Below, in pieces: positions 16,624 to 25,289 of a stretch of DNA of 64,000 bases. The notes beneath the pieces are model-generated. The model had not been told where the DNA came from. It saw nothing but the letters and a program-made list of their open reading frames with translations, and did not search any database. The translations under genes and the position numbers were made by a program. The stretch comes from G963677485 sp964519405. GTDB lineage: Bacteria > Armatimonadota > HRBIN16. Within the stretch, counting starts at the first letter, position 1, and each line of letters opens with the position of its first letter. Where the stretch lies: NCBI GenBank assembly GCA_964519405.1, contig CAZFLA010000001.1, forward strand, positions 30,374-94,373. Reading direction: 5' to 3'.

Positions 16624-18828
16624 CTACCTAGCTACTCCGCGCACGCGTGATATCTCTTGATACATCTTGACCAGTTTCGCGAATTCGCCATCTTCTTTAT
16701 CTTGCAGTTCCGTATGACTGCCAACCTCAGCCACCTCGCCCTGTTTCAACACGATCAGCCTGTCGGCATTCTTCAAAGTGCTCAGCCGGTGTGCAATAGC
16801 GAAGGTGGTTCGCCCCTTGACTAACCGGTCGATGGCTTCTTGTATCTGCTTTTCTGTTTCGATATCGACTTGGCTAGTGGCTTCATCGAGGATGAGTATC
16901 TTTGGGTTGTGCAGAACAGCTCGTGCGATTGCGATCCGCTGTTTTTCACCACCCGAAAGGCCTTGTCCGCCTTCACCAAGCAGCGTTTCGTAGCCGTCTG
17001 GACGGCGGATGATAAACTCATGCGCATTCGCTACGCGTGCGGCACTCACGATCTCTTCGCGGGTGGCATCGGGTTTTGCATATGCGATGTTATCCGCGAT
17101 GGTGCCTGCAAATAGGAAAGTGTCTTGCGGCACCAAGCCGATCTGCTTGCGTATCTCTTCAAGCTTCAGGTCTTTGATGTCTACACCGTCAATGGTGATA
17201 GAGCCTTCGATGCAGTCGTAGAACCGGCAGAGCAGGTTAATTACCGTGCTCTTACCTGCGCCTGAGTGACCAACTAGCCCAATCATCTCGCCGGGCTCCA
17301 CCTTGAAGCTGACGTCCTTCAACACGTTTCGGTGCGGTTCGTATCCGAATGTGACGCCATGGAACTCTACTGTGCCCACGATGTTCGGCAGTGCTTGTGC
17401 TTTGTCTGACTCTTTGACCTCTGGCTCCGTATCAAGAACCTCAAAGATGCGTTCGGCAGCGGTCATAGCGCGGCTGCTCCAGTTAAGCAGTGAGCTTAAT
17501 GAACCGACTGGCTGGTAGAACATACCGACGAATGTAATGAACGCCATTAAAGTTCCTAAACTCATCTTCTCATCAAGAACTTCGCGCCCGCCGAAATACC
17601 AAACCAGCATAGTGCCCAGCATCATTAGCAGCGATATACCGCTGAACAGGAACGCCCAACTTCGGTCAACTGTCACAGCGCTTGTGGCGACATCAATGCT
17701 GGCTTTATCGAACCGCTCTATGGCTCGCTTTTCCTGAGCGAAGGCTTTGACGACACGCAACCCGTTGAGCCCTTCGGTCAACACGTTGTTGAGGGTGCTC
17801 CATCGCCGCCACATCCGGCGGAAGTTAATGCGCATCCGCATCCAGATAGCCTGTGCGAGTGCCGTCACGATAGGGGTAGGCAACACCACGATGAGTGCGA
17901 GCTTCCAGCTCATGGCAAAGAGCATGGCGCCAATACCCACTACTTGCAGCAAGTTGATGACTAGGTCTTGCGCACCCCATATCAAAAACTGCTGCAGGTT
18001 GTTTGTGTCTTGGTTGACACGAGATATGACCGAGCCGATCTGGCGCTTATCGAAAAATCCCAGCGAAAGATACTGCAGATGCTTATATAGTTTTGTGCGG
18101 ATGTCGTGAGTGATGCGGTTGCCAACCCAGGCGCTGAGCCAGCTCTGGAATGCACTCACGAGTGCACCTACCACCCTTACCGCGATTAATGCCAGTGTTA
18201 ACCACAACAACATCTTTAGGCGATCAGCTTTACTGATGTCTATCTTAGGGGCTAACGCGCTGTCCATTAACGGCTTTTGAAGGTATGGCGGAATTAGCCC
18301 GATGATTGTACCCAACATCGCCATGCCCGTCAGCCCCAATGCCTGCCACTTGATGGGCTTCATGAACGACACAAGCCTGTTGATGGTCTGGAATCCTGGT
18401 CGGCACAACTGGCACACGGAAGTGCCTCGCTCTAGCAGCAGTCCGCACTTCGGGCAGTATTTACGGTCGTCTTCGGGAACTAAAGCCTCTTCACCCTTAT
18501 GCCACTTCTCCAACAGGCCGGCAACTGAGGCGAATCGACCTATCTCGCGAGAAGTGTATCGAACCAGCTCAATGACGCAGTCATCGCGTTTAGCTGTAAG
18601 GCGGCCTCCGCCAACCAGGCTTTCCGTTTTGAACTCCGAGAGCTCAGCGAAGGGGATGTCAAGCCGTAATACCGATCGACTAAGCTCTCGCGAATACACT
18701 AAGAGTTGTTCATCGGTAACGATCAGAAGTTCCTCGCCTAATTCACCGGTGGACAACATGTCCGCGACGATGACGAGACGTGGTTCACTTGACAGCGAGA
18801 TATCATCGGGAAGTGGAGGTGTTACCAA
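16624..18828 (-). CDS. ABC exporter-type protein with N-terminal extension and zinc ribbon
   Basis: About 734 residues. An N-terminal globular region (about 1-115) is followed by a zinc-ribbon-like CPKCG...CQLC pair at about 125-145. Six transmembrane helices (about 165-430) of the type-1 exporter fold come next, then the nucleotide-binding domain. That domain has Walker A GHSGAGKST, signature LSGGEKQRIAIARA, Walker B ILILDEATSQVD and H-loop AIAHRLST. As a half-transporter it should form a dimer. The TTG at 18826-18828 has GAAGAGG eight bases upstream and is preferred; another TTG upstream at 18889-18891 lacks a ribosome site. The N-terminal extension plus adjacent DUF1854 gene matches the set named cyanophycin metabolism-associated ABC transporter. 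Cargo unknown. Confidence 0.85.
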   Translation of the reverse strand: MVTPPLPDDISLSSEPRLVIVADMLSTGELGEELLIVTDEQLLVYSRELSRSVLRLDIPFAELSEFKTESLVGGGRLTAKRDDCVIELVRYTSREIGRFASVAGLLEKWHKGEEALVPEDDRKYCPKCGLLLERGTSVCQLCRPGFQTINRLVSFMKPIKWQALGLTGMAMLGTIIGLIPPYLQKPLMDSALAPKIDISKADRLKMLLWLTLALIAVRVVGALVSAFQSWLSAWVGNRITHDIRTKLYKHLQYLSLGFFDKRQIGSVISRVNQDTNNLQQFLIWGAQDLVINLLQVVGIGAMLFAMSWKLALIVVLPTPIVTALAQAIWMRMRINFRRMWRRWSTLNNVLTEGLNGLRVVKAFAQEKRAIERFDKASIDVATSAVTVDRSWAFLFSGISLLMMLGTMLVWYFGGREVLDEKMSLGTLMAFITFVGMFYQPVGSLSSLLNWSSRAMTAAERIFEVLDTEPEVKESDKAQALPNIVGTVEFHGVTFGYEPHRNVLKDVSFKVEPGEMIGLVGHSGAGKSTVINLLCRFYDCIEGSITIDGVDIKDLKLEEIRKQIGLVPQDTFLFAGTIADNIAYAKPDATREEIVSAARVANAHEFIIRRPDGYETLLGEGGQGLSGGEKQRIAIARAVLHNPKILILDEATSQVDIETEKQIQEAIDRLVKGRTTFAIAHRLSTLKNADRLIVLKQGEVAEVGSHTELQDKEDGEFAKLVKMYQEISRVRGVAR

Positions 18829-19009
18829 AATCCATACCTCTTCTCTGAATATAATATGCGTGTATGTTATTCTACACGAGTTGGTAGGCAAGTGCAGTGC
18901 ACATCGAGATATTTGTATGTAATAGGTGCCGTTCTGATTTTAGTCTGACCTATACTGTTGTCGGTTGTGAACTAATCTGTTGGTTGCTTTGACGATTAAG
19001 GGTTGTGAT

Positions 19010-20221
19010 TTATACAGTGAATTCACGGACAGACGGTACCGCTCCATACCTGCCTGCCATGTATGCTTTTCGAAAGTTTTGTTCTACTCGTGCTTTGCTG
19101 CCCCAAAGGGGGTGAATGGTTGTTTGCTGCTGTGTGTCTTTCTCAGTAAACCATATCTGATCACGCCGGAAGAGATCACCATCAAGCAAGGAGCAGTCGT
19201 GTGTTGTGAAGACAAACTGGAATGGTGCCGAGGCTTGCTGGTGCACTAGCTTAACCATGGCTCGCGTGAGCATGGGATGCAAACTAGAATCTAGCTCATC
19301 ACAAAACAGCACATTGCCATGGAAGATAGATTGAATGAAGGGGCCAGCAAGTGCAAATAGACGCTGTGTGCCATCGGATTCATCATGCTGCAGGTCGAAC
19401 TCCACGCTGTGTCCGCCGTTCTGCAACAGGTGAAGTGTCTTCACGCGGTAACCATCACGTGCGGATGTGTCTTTGATACATCGGATGCTATGGATGCCAA
19501 GGTCAGCTTCACGCATGATAGTGCCGACCTGCTCATGTATACAGTCGTCATTTAAGCACAAATCTGCCGTGATGCCGATATCAGGGCGCACATCCGAGTG
19601 ATTAATCATCGTGCAGTATCTATTCAGAAACCAGTCATATACCGTCCCAGCAAGATCATGGTTGTTTTGCGCATATTTCGCCAGATAGAGCTGGTTGTCC
19701 AAAGTGTTGTCGGCAATTTTGTCATTCCGAGGCTTCCAATATTCGCCGAACTTGCTGTCATATCCGCTGTCAGACCGCCGATGGCGCTCAAACAGCAGCC
19801 GTGGAGAGATTCGCTGTCCCGCCATACTCGCCTCATACAGCCATTCATCGGCGATCGCTAGTTGTGTCGCACTGAATCCGTAGGTGTATTTCACACCATC
19901 TGTGATGAAAGTTACTTCAAACTGCGTGGGGGCTGCTTGGTCGGATTCGTCCAGCATAAATGGGGTGACGTCAATATGTTGTCCGCGCTGCATGTCGTGC
20001 GATGACAGGATAATCTGGCGCATCAGCCCCAGCGCCTTGATGATGTTTGATTTACCAGACGCATTTGGCCCATATATCACCGCAGACTTGAGCAGCCGGA
20101 GCTTTCCGCTAGGGTCTAAGAAAGTGTTCTCCAGATAGTTGTCGTCTGGTGATGCCACAAGACTTAGCGTGACCTTGCTGCGCAATGATCGGTAGTTTGA
20201 GACATTGAATTCAACTAGCAT
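19010..20221 (-). CDS. Orphan AAA-family ATPase (COG1106/AAA_15 type)
   Basis: 403 residues of an SMC/OLD-like ATPase. It begins MLVEFNVSNYRSLRSKVTLS, then Walker A GPNASGKS at 51-58. The C-terminal half has the signature-like ESDGTQRLFALAGP, Walker B VLFCDELDSSLHP, the D/H-loop FVFTTHDCSLLD and the typical ending RKAYMAGRYGAVP. Relatives include RloA and several anti-phage or plasmid-competition ATPases, often paired with an RloB-type nuclease. No such partner follows: the next gene on this strand is the ABC transporter, and the gene upstream is divergent. The ATG at 20219-20221 is chosen because homology starts there. The function is unknown; defence is plausible. Confidence 0.8.
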   Translation of the reverse strand: MLVEFNVSNYRSLRSKVTLSLVASPDDNYLENTFLDPSGKLRLLKSAVIYGPNASGKSNIIKALGLMRQIILSSHDMQRGQHIDVTPFMLDESDQAAPTQFEVTFITDGVKYTYGFSATQLAIADEWLYEASMAGQRISPRLLFERHRRSDSGYDSKFGEYWKPRNDKIADNTLDNQLYLAKYAQNNHDLAGTVYDWFLNRYCTMINHSDVRPDIGITADLCLNDDCIHEQVGTIMREADLGIHSIRCIKDTSARDGYRVKTLHLLQNGGHSVEFDLQHDESDGTQRLFALAGPFIQSIFHGNVLFCDELDSSLHPMLTRAMVKLVHQQASAPFQFVFTTHDCSLLDGDLFRRDQIWFTEKDTQQQTTIHPLWGSKARVEQNFRKAYMAGRYGAVPSVREFTV

Positions 20222-20288
20222 TTCTGTCTGCCTTAGCAAATCGAGAATTACATCGGTGAAAAATCCGTGTATGCAGATATTATAAACA

Positions 20289-20350
20289 GCAATATTGCAT
20301 AAAATCAACACAAATACCAGTTATTAACGACAATATTGTGAAAATAACTG
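20289..20350. promoter_or_regulatory. Nested dyads in the AAA ATPase / DUF6785 divergent promoter region
   Basis: Two palindromes, GCAATATTGC (20289-20298) and ACAATATTGT (20330-20339), lie 41 bases apart, about four helical turns. The second is nested in a larger dyad, CAGTTATT (20318-20325) with AATAACTG (20343-20350). The surrounding gap is A/T-rich and serves both divergent genes. It is a likely binding site for a dimeric regulator. Confidence 0.5.
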
Positions 20351-20491
20351 AAATACTATGTTGACGAAACTCAAAACTGTATGTTGAGCCAGTATGTGGT
20401 GCGAGTGGTTATAAAGTATTGATGTAGGATATATCGCATTCCTTGTATAAATATCATGCAGCAGACATCTTTATTGATACAAGAGGCTAAC

Positions 20492-22405
20492 ATGAAGCGT
20501 TCACCTGCGTTTGGGTTTAGTTATCGTGCCATCATACTCGGTTTACTGCTTATCATCCCCAATGTCTTCTGGACCATATACGGCGAGGTTATCTCGCAAA
20601 CTGACCTCAATTCCACGTCATTAATGATGCCTCCATTGTGCACACTGCTGCTGTTGATTGTGTGTAATGGCCTAGTTAAGCGGGTGAAACCTGGCAAGGA
20701 ACTCACGCCGAGCGAGATGATGTGTGTATACATCCTCATCACAATTGCCACGGTTTTAGCGGGAATGGGTATGCTGCAGTTTATCGTCACCACACTGCCA
20801 GCAGGATACCATTACGGAATTAGCTCTACAGATATCGCAAATGTCACAAAAAGCATCCCCGCTTGGGCTATGCCGAGTGCCGAAGTGACGGAGAAGTTTT
20901 ACCGAGGAAACAGCGCAGTGCCATGGAAAGCATGGTTGGGACCTTTGAGCTTTTGGGGCTGCTTTTTGCTGGTGATGGTGTGGACGATGTATTGCGTTAA
21001 CGCCATGTTCCGCAAACAGTGGATGGACCGTGAGCGCTTGACCTATCCTATAGTTCAGCTGCCCATAGAGATGATTGATCCGCAGTCAGGTTTCTTTCGA
21101 AACAAGCTGATGTGGGCAGGATTTCTAGTGCCCGTCATTCTAGAAAGCATGAACAGCCTGAATACATTGTTTCCGAACATCCCGTATCTGCAACTGCGCG
21201 CATACAGTTTAAGCTCATTTTTTACGGAGAAACCATGGAATGCGATGGGGGCGCTGCAGTCCACTTTCTATCCACTAGCGATAGGTTTGGGCTACCTGCT
21301 GCCTGCGGATGTTAGTTTTAGCTGCTCATTTTTCTATATCCTCACGCGTTTGGAAAATGTAGCCACTAACGCATTTGGATTGAACTCTGGACCAGGAACT
21401 AGCGGGCAGTGGCCGTATCTCGCAGGGCAAGGAGTAGGCGGGTTCATCGGCTTAGCCTTGATGACGATCTGGATAGCTAGGCATCACCTTGCCGATGTCT
21501 GGCAAGGTGCAGTGCATCCAGACAAAGCTGATGATGCCGATGAACCGATGAGTTATCGTGCTGCTTGTATCGGGCTGTTGGTCGGTTTTGCAGCCATGAT
21601 GGGCTTCGGTTTGGTGTTCAAGATATCGCCGATAGTATTTGGTGTGTACCTCATCATATACTTGGCCTTTTCGCTGACCATTGCGCGGCTGCGTGCTGAA
21701 GCCGGTCCCGCATGGACGATGGGACCGATGTTGTCTGCTGTTAATGTAACTCACAATACACTTGGCACCATAAACATATCCACGCAAGACATGCACAAAA
21801 TGGCTATGTTTACCTGGTTTTCCGTAGAGATGCGGTGCTGCCCAATGCCAGTGAGTGCGGAAGCTATCAAGATGCAGCATCGTCCCGGTAAAGGTCGCTC
21901 GATACTCAGTGGGATGATTATGTTGGCGTCAGCCGTTGGTATTATCACCGGGTTCATTGCGTTGCTAACGGTGTATTATCAAACCGGAGCGGCAAGCAGT
22001 AAGGTGGATGTCTGGCGCACGGCCATGGGGTTGAATCCGTATCAAACGGCTTCTGCGGCGGCACTCAATCCGAAGAATCCAGATTGGTCGCAGATAGGCG
22101 CTGCCGGGTTTGGCACCTTGGTGACTATTGGCTTAAGTGCGGCTAGAACCGCGTTTGTGTGGTGGCCGCTGCATCCAGCCGGATATGTGCTTGGCAATAC
22201 CAGCACGATGGATTGGTTATGGCTGCCGTTTCTCATTGCGTGGGTATTTAAGGTAAGCTTTTTAAAGGTGGGCGGAGTGAAAAGCTATCGAAATGCTCTA
22301 CCGTTCTTCATGGGGTTGATAGTAGGTGACTACGTCACGAGCGCATTGTGGTCGTTGCTCGGAAGCCTACTGAGAACACCTATGTATCGGTGCTTCCCGT
22401 GTTAG
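20492..22405 (+). CDS. DUF6785/DUF6784-type polytopic membrane protein
   Basis: 637 residues with about a dozen hydrophobic helices. It starts MKRSPAFGFSYRAIILGLLL (AAGAGG upstream at 20481-20486). Recognisable stretches are the QWMDRERLTYPIVQLPIEM loop and the RLRAEAGPAWTMGP motif, seen in a family of large membrane proteins distantly like oligopeptide (OPT) transporters. From memory these are frequent in Armatimonadota, Planctomycetota and Lentisphaerae next to sugar genes. No transport substrate is known. It is followed 26 bases later by folK, which may be coupled only by chance. Confidence 0.7.
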   Translation: MKRSPAFGFSYRAIILGLLLIIPNVFWTIYGEVISQTDLNSTSLMMPPLCTLLLLIVCNGLVKRVKPGKELTPSEMMCVYILITIATVLAGMGMLQFIVTTLPAGYHYGISSTDIANVTKSIPAWAMPSAEVTEKFYRGNSAVPWKAWLGPLSFWGCFLLVMVWTMYCVNAMFRKQWMDRERLTYPIVQLPIEMIDPQSGFFRNKLMWAGFLVPVILESMNSLNTLFPNIPYLQLRAYSLSSFFTEKPWNAMGALQSTFYPLAIGLGYLLPADVSFSCSFFYILTRLENVATNAFGLNSGPGTSGQWPYLAGQGVGGFIGLALMTIWIARHHLADVWQGAVHPDKADDADEPMSYRAACIGLLVGFAAMMGFGLVFKISPIVFGVYLIIYLAFSLTIARLRAEAGPAWTMGPMLSAVNVTHNTLGTINISTQDMHKMAMFTWFSVEMRCCPMPVSAEAIKMQHRPGKGRSILSGMIMLASAVGIITGFIALLTVYYQTGAASSKVDVWRTAMGLNPYQTASAAALNPKNPDWSQIGAAGFGTLVTIGLSAARTAFVWWPLHPAGYVLGNTSTMDWLWLPFLIAWVFKVSFLKVGGVKSYRNALPFFMGLIVGDYVTSALWSLLGSLLRTPMYRCFPC

Positions 22406-22431
22406 TCGGGTTATATCAATGGTGGTGACAT

Positions 22432-22989
22432 ATGGAGATGAAGGGGATAGTCAAAGCTTATATTAGTTTGGGTTCGAATATCGAGCCTCGTCTTGCCAAC
22501 ATGCAGGATGCGGTCAATAGGCTGCACCAGTCGGACTGCCGTGTGACAGCTGTGTCTGGAGTATATGCCACAGAGGCGATCGGAATCGACGGAGACCAAC
22601 CGGACTTCCTCAATGCTGTGATTGAAGTTCAAACGGACATAGGTGCCGAGCAGCTCCTAACAAGGCTTCTGCAGGTGGAGCTTGTTGGCGGGCGTGAGCG
22701 GCGCTATTATGGCAGCCCGAGGACGATCGATCTGGACTTGATCTTATATGGTCAAGAGATCATCAACAAACCGCCTAGGCTGGTGGTTCCGCATCCTCGT
22801 GCTTGCCTTAGGGCGTTCGTGCTGCAGCCTTTGATGGACATAGCGCCGGAATATGTGTTTCCAACAGGGGTTCGAGCTGAAACATATCTAAACTCGCCTT
22901 TAGTGCAGCAGCAACGATGTATACTGCAACCAAATGATGTGATGACAATACCAAGTTTGTGCTGTGACTGTACTAATTCTATAGGCTGA
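22432..22989 (+). CDS. folK: 2-amino-4-hydroxy-6-hydroxymethyldihydropteridine pyrophosphokinase
   Basis: Folate-synthesis enzyme that transfers pyrophosphate from ATP to the pterin alcohol in the cytoplasm. Family signatures are AYISLGSNIEPRLANM at the N-terminus, ELVGGRERRYYGSPRTIDLD (catalytic RxxxxxxPRxxDLD motif with the Mg-binding aspartates) and LVVPHPRACLRAFVLQPL. Length 185 is normal. No folB or folP is adjacent. Confidence 0.93.
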   Translation: MEMKGIVKAYISLGSNIEPRLANMQDAVNRLHQSDCRVTAVSGVYATEAIGIDGDQPDFLNAVIEVQTDIGAEQLLTRLLQVELVGGRERRYYGSPRTIDLDLILYGQEIINKPPRLVVPHPRACLRAFVLQPLMDIAPEYVFPTGVRAETYLNSPLVQQQRCILQPNDVMTIPSLCCDCTNSIG

Positions 22990-23007
22990 ATATACAATCA
23001 TACGATC

Positions 23008-23041
23008 ATAGCATACGGGCATACCATATTTGGTATGCTAT
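23008..23041 (+). terminator. Overlapping hairpins after folK
   Basis: The right arm GGTATGCTAT can pair with two left arms: GCATACCA at 23019-23026 (loop TATT) or ATAGCATAC at 23008-23016. Neither is followed by a T run. It may be a weak terminator or a control site for the UroD-like gene, which starts 40 bases later. Confidence 0.35.
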
Positions 23042-23081
23042 CGAATGACCTATACCAATTCTCCAAGTGAGGGTACAAGCG

Positions 23082-24170
23082 ATGAATGACCGTGAACGGT
23101 TACTGAATACGATGGCTTACAAGCCTGTTGACCGAGCTGTGTATGGTGTCATGACAGGTGGTTGGCCGGAAACCTACAAGCGTTGGGCTAAAGAAGGTTG
23201 GGAAGCAGCCAAAGAACCATACTTCAAAACAGACCGATGGGATTGGATTGGCCACTGGTTTTTTCCAAATCCTCCATTTGAGCGAACTGTATTATCTGAA
23301 GACGAGCATACAGTAACCTACATAAATCATGAAGGTATCACCATGCGCGAACGAAAAGATGAGTCGTTCAGCTCGATGCCGCAGTTTATTTCTTTCCCTG
23401 CACAAACACCGGATGATTTTCGGAAGTTCATGAAAGAACGGATGCAGCCGGATATCGCGGCTCGTATCGGCGCCGATTATGCGCAGACACTAGCTGCATA
23501 TAAGGACCGCGACTTTCCACTGATCATCATCAGCGACCGATGGGGGGGTATGTTTGGCGGCCCTAGGGCCATGATGGGTGTGGAAAACCTGTGCATGATG
23601 TTCTACGATGACCCCGATTTTGTAGAAGAGGTCATGGAGAAACTGGCAGACTTCATCATTGCCATGATGGGGCAGGTGCTGCAGTACACCGATGTGGATG
23701 TTTACGGATTCTGGGAAGATATGGCCTACAAAACTGGCCCGCTGATGAACCCAGCGATGCTTCGCAAAATGGGATTACGGCATTACCGCCGCGTGGTCGA
23801 TTTCGTGAAGTCACACGGTGTAAAGTATGTTTCGCTGGATAGTGACGGAGACGTCACAGGTCTGCTGCCAGTTTGGATGGATGCTGGTATTGATATCATC
23901 TACCCCTTTGAAGTTCAGTGCGGGATGGATGTGCTGAAGTTCCGCAAGGAGTATGGCAAAGATCTGCGCATGTGGGGCGGCTTCGATAAACGAGCCGTCG
24001 CATGGGGGCCTGAAGCTATTGAGAAAGAGATTGCTAGGGTTCGGCCGTTAATGGAAGAGGGCGGCTATGTGTGTGCACCGGATCATAGTTTGCCGCCGGA
24101 CACCCCGTTTGAGAACTATCTATACTACATGGAGCGCATGCAGCAGGTGGTCAGCGAAAGCCACTGTTAG
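23082..24170 (+). CDS. Uroporphyrinogen decarboxylase-family protein, probably a methyltransferase-like paralogue
   Basis: 362 residues with the UroD (beta/alpha)8 fold. It opens MNDRERLLNTMAYKPVDRAV, the standard N-terminus of the UroD/MtaA/CmuA superfamily. It also contains GVKYVSLDSDGDVTGLLPVW, IDIIYPFEVQCGMDVLKFRK and the C-terminal DHSLPPDTPFENY. True heme-pathway HemE has an Arg-rich N-terminal FMRQAGR motif, which is missing here, so a corrinoid-linked methyltransferase role is more likely. The ATG at 23082 has GAGGG eight bases upstream. A hairpin with a T7 tract follows the stop. Confidence 0.8.
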   Translation: MNDRERLLNTMAYKPVDRAVYGVMTGGWPETYKRWAKEGWEAAKEPYFKTDRWDWIGHWFFPNPPFERTVLSEDEHTVTYINHEGITMRERKDESFSSMPQFISFPAQTPDDFRKFMKERMQPDIAARIGADYAQTLAAYKDRDFPLIIISDRWGGMFGGPRAMMGVENLCMMFYDDPDFVEEVMEKLADFIIAMMGQVLQYTDVDVYGFWEDMAYKTGPLMNPAMLRKMGLRHYRRVVDFVKSHGVKYVSLDSDGDVTGLLPVWMDAGIDIIYPFEVQCGMDVLKFRKEYGKDLRMWGGFDKRAVAWGPEAIEKEIARVRPLMEEGGYVCAPDHSLPPDTPFENYLYYMERMQQVVSESHC

Positions 24171-24203
24171 CTTCGGTAGCCGATAGGGTATATTAAGGTC
24201 ATG

Positions 24204-24241
24204 CAGTGGTAAACGAAATCACCACTGTGTGACATTTTTTT
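24204..24241 (+). terminator. Rho-independent terminator after the UroD-like gene
   Basis: CAGTGGT (24204-24210) and ACCACTG (24221-24227) form a 7-bp stem with a 10-base loop. A run of seven T begins at 24235. Confidence 0.6.
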
Positions 24242-24257
24242 GATATGGAGAAGATCA

Positions 24258-25196
24258 GTGAGATCAAAGAAGAGTAAACTGATTATTTCTGCTGCGATTG
24301 TGCTCGCTTTGGTTTATGTGATCGCATGGGCCGACTGTGTTTTTACGAATACTATAGCCAACTACCCAGTGATCGGTCGATCTGACCTGAAATCCGTGCT
24401 TTCTGGTGATGCTTATTACCAGCTTGACAAGGTTGTGAACCTTAGGACGCAAAAGAGTTGGAAAGTCACTGGCAGGGTTCTGATATGGGATGCTAGACAT
24501 AACAAACCCCTCGCAGCTTGGCTGCCAGGCAACGAGGGTGCGTGTGACACTGTGACGCTTTATGACGCAGATGGTAAGCCTTGGTATATCAAAAACACGG
24601 CATATGGTAGCTTGTTTCGAACCAGGTGGTACTGCGATTCCCATAGACGCTTCTTTCTACATGAAATAACTGATCAGCAATACGATGACGATATCACTAG
24701 CATGGTGGCTGTGTATGATACGGAACCTCGATCTGTTAAGCATATGTTTATACCAAAATATACTGCAGCACCTGCTGACGGGGAAGGAGGTTTCTGGGTA
24801 TACACCGGTAAGGGATTGGCTGTATGGAGCGCACTCACTAATACCATGACCGATATGGTCCCGATAGAACCATCGGTGGTACGGAGCGGCCATCGTAAGT
24901 TCGGCATCTCACCGGACGGTCGAAAAGCTGTGATCATGCGTGAGAAACGCGGGTTGCCCTTTCACTTGGTGGGTCGAGGTTTTGATGTCATTGATATCAA
25001 GACCAATCATCGAAAAACTATATGGATATCGAGCTTTGGCGTTTGGTGGGATACCTTTAAAGTCGGTTTCGTCGACAATGACCATTTATACGTTAATGCG
25101 TATTCTACAGACTACCTAGTGCGTATCCGTGACAACAAAGTTTGGTGTATCAGCGATTACCCGTTCAAGCTGTTGCCTGCGATATATCATGAATAG
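24258..25196 (+). CDS. Membrane-anchored propeller-like protein, unknown
   Basis: 312 residues. One N-terminal helix (about 7-27, LIISAAIVLALVYVIAWADC) acts as an anchor or an uncleaved signal. The rest is beta-rich with repeated strands such as TVTLYDADGKPWYI, MVAVYDTEPRSVKHMFI and FDVIDIKTNHRKTIW. These resemble WD40/YVTN propeller blades, and HRKFGISPDGRKAVIM is typical of such blades. The GTG at 24258 follows GGAGAAG. An upstream TTG at 24240 is less likely because it sits in the T run of the terminator. No function is recognised. Confidence 0.6.
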   Translation: MRSKKSKLIISAAIVLALVYVIAWADCVFTNTIANYPVIGRSDLKSVLSGDAYYQLDKVVNLRTQKSWKVTGRVLIWDARHNKPLAAWLPGNEGACDTVTLYDADGKPWYIKNTAYGSLFRTRWYCDSHRRFFLHEITDQQYDDDITSMVAVYDTEPRSVKHMFIPKYTAAPADGEGGFWVYTGKGLAVWSALTNTMTDMVPIEPSVVRSGHRKFGISPDGRKAVIMREKRGLPFHLVGRGFDVIDIKTNHRKTIWISSFGVWWDTFKVGFVDNDHLYVNAYSTDYLVRIRDNKVWCISDYPFKLLPAIYHE

Positions 25197-25289
25197 CACA
25201 GTGGTGTGAACGAATGGACTGCTGATGTGATGCACAACAAGAGATGATGTAGTATTAACACGTAAGTGATTATTGGTTGAGGTATCATC

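Noticed and set aside
18302..18922. 206-codon frame antisense to the ABC transporter
   Set aside because: It lies fully opposite conserved transporter domains and has low-complexity composition.
22466..22486. GGTTCGAAT motif resembling a tRNA T-arm
   Set aside because: It encodes the GSNIEP residues of FolK, and no acceptor or anticodon arms are present.
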